Positions 60,755 through 64,000 of a DNA stretch of 64,000 nucleotides are shown here, piece after piece. The stretch is from Flavobacteriales bacterium (GTDB lineage Bacteria; Bacteroidota; Bacteroidia; Flavobacteriales_F; PHOS-HE28): assembly GCA_016703105.1 (NCBI GenBank), contig JADJCS010000001.1, positions 496,001-560,000 on the forward strand. The letters run 5' to 3'. Made by a program: the position numbers and the translations under genes. Below the pieces are notes generated by a model, which saw only the letters and a list, made by a program, of their open reading frames with translations, was not told where the DNA came from and did no database searches. Every line of letters begins with the position of its first letter. Positions within the stretch are counted from its first letter, which is position 1.

Positions 60755-62614
60755 GGGATACGGGATGATGGTCACATCCACTTCATCGTACAGGCTCATG
60801 CAGCCGTTCACGAAGTCCACGGTCAAGGAAACAATAGCCGAGGACGATATGGTGACAGAATCGGTGAACTCGCCTGTGGACCAATGCTTGATCGTTTCCG
60901 GCCCAATGTCATGGGTACTTCCGGTAAGCCAGGGCGTGACGGAAAAGGTCGTATCGAACGACATCAAAATGGGGCCGCAGTGGGTCGTATCCGTCGGGCA
61001 GGTCAAGGCCATATGATCTGACCAGGGATAGGTACTGCCCGGCCCGATGCAGAGCCCGCCGATCCCACGGTCACAGCTACTTCCGCTGCGCTCCCATATA
61101 TCATAGGGAGTGCGGCCCCGCACATAGCCTTTGGCGATGAACCCATCGCGCAGGCCCCACGCGATATCTCCCGCGTAATTGCCGTAGTGGGGATCACCGC
61201 AGTAGCCGGGTGGTTGTGGCGAAACATCCAAACCGCCTGGCATAAATAGCTCCGCCAACAGATCACCATTCGACGGATAGATGATCAATCCACTGAATGA
61301 TCCACAGAACAGCACATGCCCATCGCTCTTCGCGGCGATCCGCCCCGCGCGCTTCTCCCCGCGCCCACCGATCTGCTGCGCTTCAAGGAAGTCCAGGTCG
61401 CTGTAGCGGTGCTTGCTGATGAAAATGTCCTGCATCCCCACCGCCAGGAACAACCCATCATCATAGAGATCCGAAAGTCCTGTGAACTGGCATTCAAAAT
61501 CGCCGAGCACGATCAACGTGTCCGCGACATTGGCCAGCGATGTGGGATCAACGTCCGAATCGGAAGGCATCACGGTCGCTGCCTCGAAGGTGCCCTGCAC
61601 ATCCGCACGGAGCAGGAAGTAGCTGTCCTGCGCGAAGCTGCTGACCTGATCGGGGTTGCCGTCCTCGAAGGACATGACACCACGCACTGAGCCCAGCAGC
61701 ACGAGATCATCCGGTGCGCGCCACAGCAGATCTCGACCTTGGTTCAAGATCCCACCACCGCTGCGCCGGAACCATTGTTCGTTGCCAGCCGCGTCCAGCT
61801 TCATCAGGAAGATCGCATCGCTCCATGTGTTGGCGTGCGGAAGATCGAAGGTGATGGTGTCGCTGAACTGGCCGGTGGCGTAGATGGCTCCGCTCGCATC
61901 GTGCGTGATCGCCACGGCGGCGTCATCGCGCGGGGCTACGCCTTGCTTGTTCCAGAGCGGCGTGCCATCGGGCGCCATCGCACTAATGAACACATCGGTG
62001 CCGGGGAGCTGGGTGAAGGGATCGATCGTGCTGATCAACGAAGCCCCATTGAATGTGAACGCGTCGCGGAACTCCCCCGTCACCACGATCTGCCCGCCGC
62101 CGCTCACGGAAACATCCGCCGGGCGATCGAAGCCCGTGAGCCCTCCCCCGCTCTTGATCCATTGCTGCGATCCATCCGCGGCGTTCAACTGGCACACGAA
62201 GAGATCCACCGAGCCACCTTGCGAGATGAGCGTCTCGCCTTGGAAATCGGCCGTGGCCATGAACTGACCGATCACGGTCAGGGTGTTGTTCGGTCCAAGG
62301 GTCAGACGCAGCCCACGATCCAGTCCTGTTCCCCCGCCTTGCTGCCACCAGACCAAAGCACCAGATGCGTCCAGTTTTGCCGCGAAGAAGTCGGTGCCAC
62401 CCACCGCGAAGAACGACTGACCATTATAAAGCGCCGTGGCACTGAACTCACGCGTGATGTAGGTCGCACCTGTACCATCCACAACCAGATCGGACACGTG
62501 GTCAATGCCCGTAGAGCGGACCACTTGGGACCAATAGGTCTGAGCATGCGATACGCTCGCGATCAGCGAGCCAGCCACCAAGGCCAGCGACCTGAACGAA
62601 CGTGGAGCGACCAT
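60734..62614 (-). CDS. N-terminal half of the same giant secreted protein: signal peptide and propeller-like repeats
   Basis: The protein starts at the ATG at 62614 with a signal peptide (SLALVAGSLIASVSHA). SBBP-type repeats follow (TYITREFSATALYNGQSFFA, IVVTGEFRDAFTFNGASLIS, IYATGQFSDTITFDLPHANT), then a region ending VDVTIIPYPETPAAQ. Removing one C from a CCC run near 60756 would continue it as IIPYPKHPLLSDGTG into the downstream frame. A TACCTTCG box at 62618-62625 sits 3 nt before the ATG. Confidence 0.85.
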   Translation of the reverse strand: MVAPRSFRSLALVAGSLIASVSHAQTYWSQVVRSTGIDHVSDLVVDGTGATYITREFSATALYNGQSFFAVGGTDFFAAKLDASGALVWWQQGGGTGLDRGLRLTLGPNNTLTVIGQFMATADFQGETLISQGGSVDLFVCQLNAADGSQQWIKSGGGLTGFDRPADVSVSGGGQIVVTGEFRDAFTFNGASLISTIDPFTQLPGTDVFISAMAPDGTPLWNKQGVAPRDDAAVAITHDASGAIYATGQFSDTITFDLPHANTWSDAIFLMKLDAAGNEQWFRRSGGGILNQGRDLLWRAPDDLVLLGSVRGVMSFEDGNPDQVSSFAQDSYFLLRADVQGTFEAATVMPSDSDVDPTSLANVADTLIVLGDFECQFTGLSDLYDDGLFLAVGMQDIFISKHRYSDLDFLEAQQIGGRGEKRAGRIAAKSDGHVLFCGSFSGLIIYPSNGDLLAELFMPGGLDVSPQPPGYCGDPHYGNYAGDIAWGLRDGFIAKGYVRGRTPYDIWERSGSSCDRGIGGLCIGPGSTYPWSDHMALTCPTDTTHCGPILMSFDTTFSVTPWLTGSTHDIGPETIKHWSTGEFTDSVTISSSAIVSLTVDFVNGCMSLYDEVDVTIIPYPETPAAQ

Positions 62615-62617
62615 GCC

Positions 62618-62625
62618 CGAAGGTA
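62618..62625 (-). promoter_or_regulatory. Predicted -7 box directly before the start codon
   Basis: TACCTTCG on the minus strand ends 3 nt before the ATG at 62614. If it is the -7 element, the transcript starts at or inside the start codon region, so the mRNA would be leaderless. No -33 TTG is evident. Confidence 0.4.
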
Positions 62626-62809
62626 GGGTGCTCCTGCCTTGGGCTGCCGACGGAGCTTCCTGTCACTCTTTCGTGCGGCCGCTCCCCTTAGGTGCCGATA
62701 CGGCATGATCCAAGACCCACGTGTGCCATTCCAGCAGGAACGCCACCTCGGACCCTCCTTTGAGCGATGCGGACCGCGCCGATCGCAGATGATCGATGCT
62801 ACCTATATC

Positions 62810-64000
62810 ATGGACCTGAACAAATTCACTATCCGCTCACAACAGGCGATCCAGCAAGCCCAGACCATCGCCAGTGGTCTCGGCCAACAGATGCTGGAGA
62901 ACGGCCACTTGCTGAAGGGCATCCTGGAGGTCGACGCCGACGTGACGCCATTCCTCCTGAAAAAATTGAACGTGAACCTGCTCGTCATGCAACAGGCGCT
63001 CGACCGGATAGTGGGCAGCTATCCGAAAGTGAGCGGTGGGCAGATCTCCCTCTCCCGTCACGCCAACGACGCGCTCACCAAAGGCCCAAGCGGCCTTGAA
63101 GGAGTTCGGTGATGAGTACACCAGCGTGGAACACATGCTCATCGGCATCCTCGATAGCGGTGACACGGTGTCGCAATTGCTGAAGGACAACGGTGTGAAC
63201 AAGAAGGACTTGGTTGCGGCCATCAAAGACTTACGCAAGGGAGCCAAAGTGACCAGCCAGAGCCAGGAGGAGACCTACAACGCGCTGAACAAGTACGCGA
63301 AGAACCTCAACCAGCTCGCCAAGGACAACAAGTTGGATCCCGTGATCGGCCGCGACGAGGAGATCCGTCGCGTACTGCAGATCCTCAGCCGCCGCACGAA
63401 GAACAATCCAATACTGATCGGTGAGCCGGGCGTGGGCAAAACCGCCATCGCCGAAGGCATCGCGCAACGCATCGTGAGCGGTGACATTCCCGAGGACCTC
63501 GCGAGCAAGCAGGTCTACAGCCTCGACATGGGCGCCTTGATCGCCGGTGCCAAGTACAAGGGCGAGTTCGAGGAGCGCCTGAAATCCGTGGTGAAGGAGG
63601 TGATCGGCGCGGAAGGGAACATCATCCTCTTCATCGACGAGATCCATACCCTGGTCGGCGCGGGCGGTGGCGAGGGTGCCATGGACGCCGCCAACATATT
63701 GAAGCCCGCCCTGGCACGCGGTGAACTGCGCAGTATCGGTGCGACCACGCTCAATGAGTACCAGAAGTATTTCGAAAAGGACAAAGCCCTGGAGCGTCGC
63801 TTCCAGAAGGTGATGGTGGACGAGCCCAACCGCGAGGACGCCATCTCCATTCTGCGTGGCCTGAAGGAAAAGTACGAGAGCCACCACAAGGTGCTGATCA
63901 AGGACGCCGCGATCATCGCCGCCGTGGAGCTGAGCACGCGCTACATCGCCGATCGTTTCCTACCGGACAAGGCCATCGACCTCATCGACGAGGCCGCCAG
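62810..64000 (+). CDS. clpB: ClpB-type disaggregase ATPase, frameshifted and truncated at the window edge
   Basis: The ATG at 62810 begins MDLNKFTIRSQQAIQQAQTI, the Clp N-domain. At 63080-63082 an AAA shifts the frame and the first frame stops at 63112. With AA the sequence reads TKAQAALKEFGDEYTSVEHM and continues to the window end with LIGEPGVGKTAIAEGIAQRI (Walker A), ILFIDEIHTLVGAGG (Walker B) and LARGELRSIGATTLNEYQKY. ClpB rescues aggregated proteins with DnaK. Since clpB is well conserved, the shift is more likely a sequence error than a true loss. Confidence 0.93.

Overview
The window comes from a high-GC member of the Bacteroidota, most likely a Flavobacteriales-type bacterium. The evidence is Bacteroidota-style promoters (TTG/TTTG about 20 nt before TAnnTTTG or TAnnTTCG), secreted proteins with type IX secretion (T9SS) C-terminal domains, a gliding-motility-associated C-terminal domain, a Bat aerotolerance operon, a PorT-like outer-membrane barrel, and an ECF sigma/FecR/TonB-receptor block. 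No rRNA, CRISPR array, integrase, transposase or phage gene was seen.

Layout. (1) 1-10228, minus strand: an unbroken run of 19 closely spaced or overlapping genes headed by an ArsR-type repressor. It encodes nine SRPBCC (START/AHSA1-like) domains, one of them fused to a rifampin ADP-ribosyltransferase (Arr) domain, plus VOC, DUF1801, GyrI-like, DoxX-like, SDR and AlkD-like proteins. This is the most unusual locus here. (2) 10359-14625, plus: a secreted esterase, the selenouridine pair mnmH-selD, and an AT-hook protein. (3) 14774-25347: secreted sugar-dehydrogenase-like proteins, a PAP2 phosphatase, acylphosphatase, a TolB-like lipoprotein, an orphan Vsr nuclease, a Gdx/SMR exporter and ProC. 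(4) 25352-36591, mostly minus: a PD40-OmpA protein (frameshifted), QueE, a Kir channel, an M14 peptidase, secreted repeat and beta-helix proteins, a DUF4442 protein, a four-helix-bundle protein and a MazG-like pyrophosphohydrolase. (5) 36729-45153, plus: the MoxR-DUF58-BatA/B/C/D/E operon, closed by a strong terminator. (6) 45236-49155, minus: a large secreted beta-helix protein, then tRNA-Arg, a tRNA fragment, tRNA-Pro and tRNA-Ser. (7) 49284-52151: thiolase, an NlpC/P60 hydrolase and a Sel1 lipoprotein. (8) 52273-58220, minus: ECF sigma factor, FecR, an STN/solenoid surface protein and a TonB-dependent receptor. (9) 58267-62614, minus: one giant gliding-motility-type secreted protein split by a frameshift. 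(10) 62810-64000, plus: clpB, frameshifted and running off the edge.

At least three genes (the OmpA protein, the gliding protein and clpB) carry one-base shifts at short homopolymers and read on cleanly in another frame. Because clpB is a conserved housekeeping gene, these look more like consensus errors than real pseudogenes. A recurrent GTTGTC-rich inverted repeat occurs at four places, once apparently inside a coding region. Two giant secreted proteins, 24 kb apart, share a C-terminal module with paired dockerin-like repeats.
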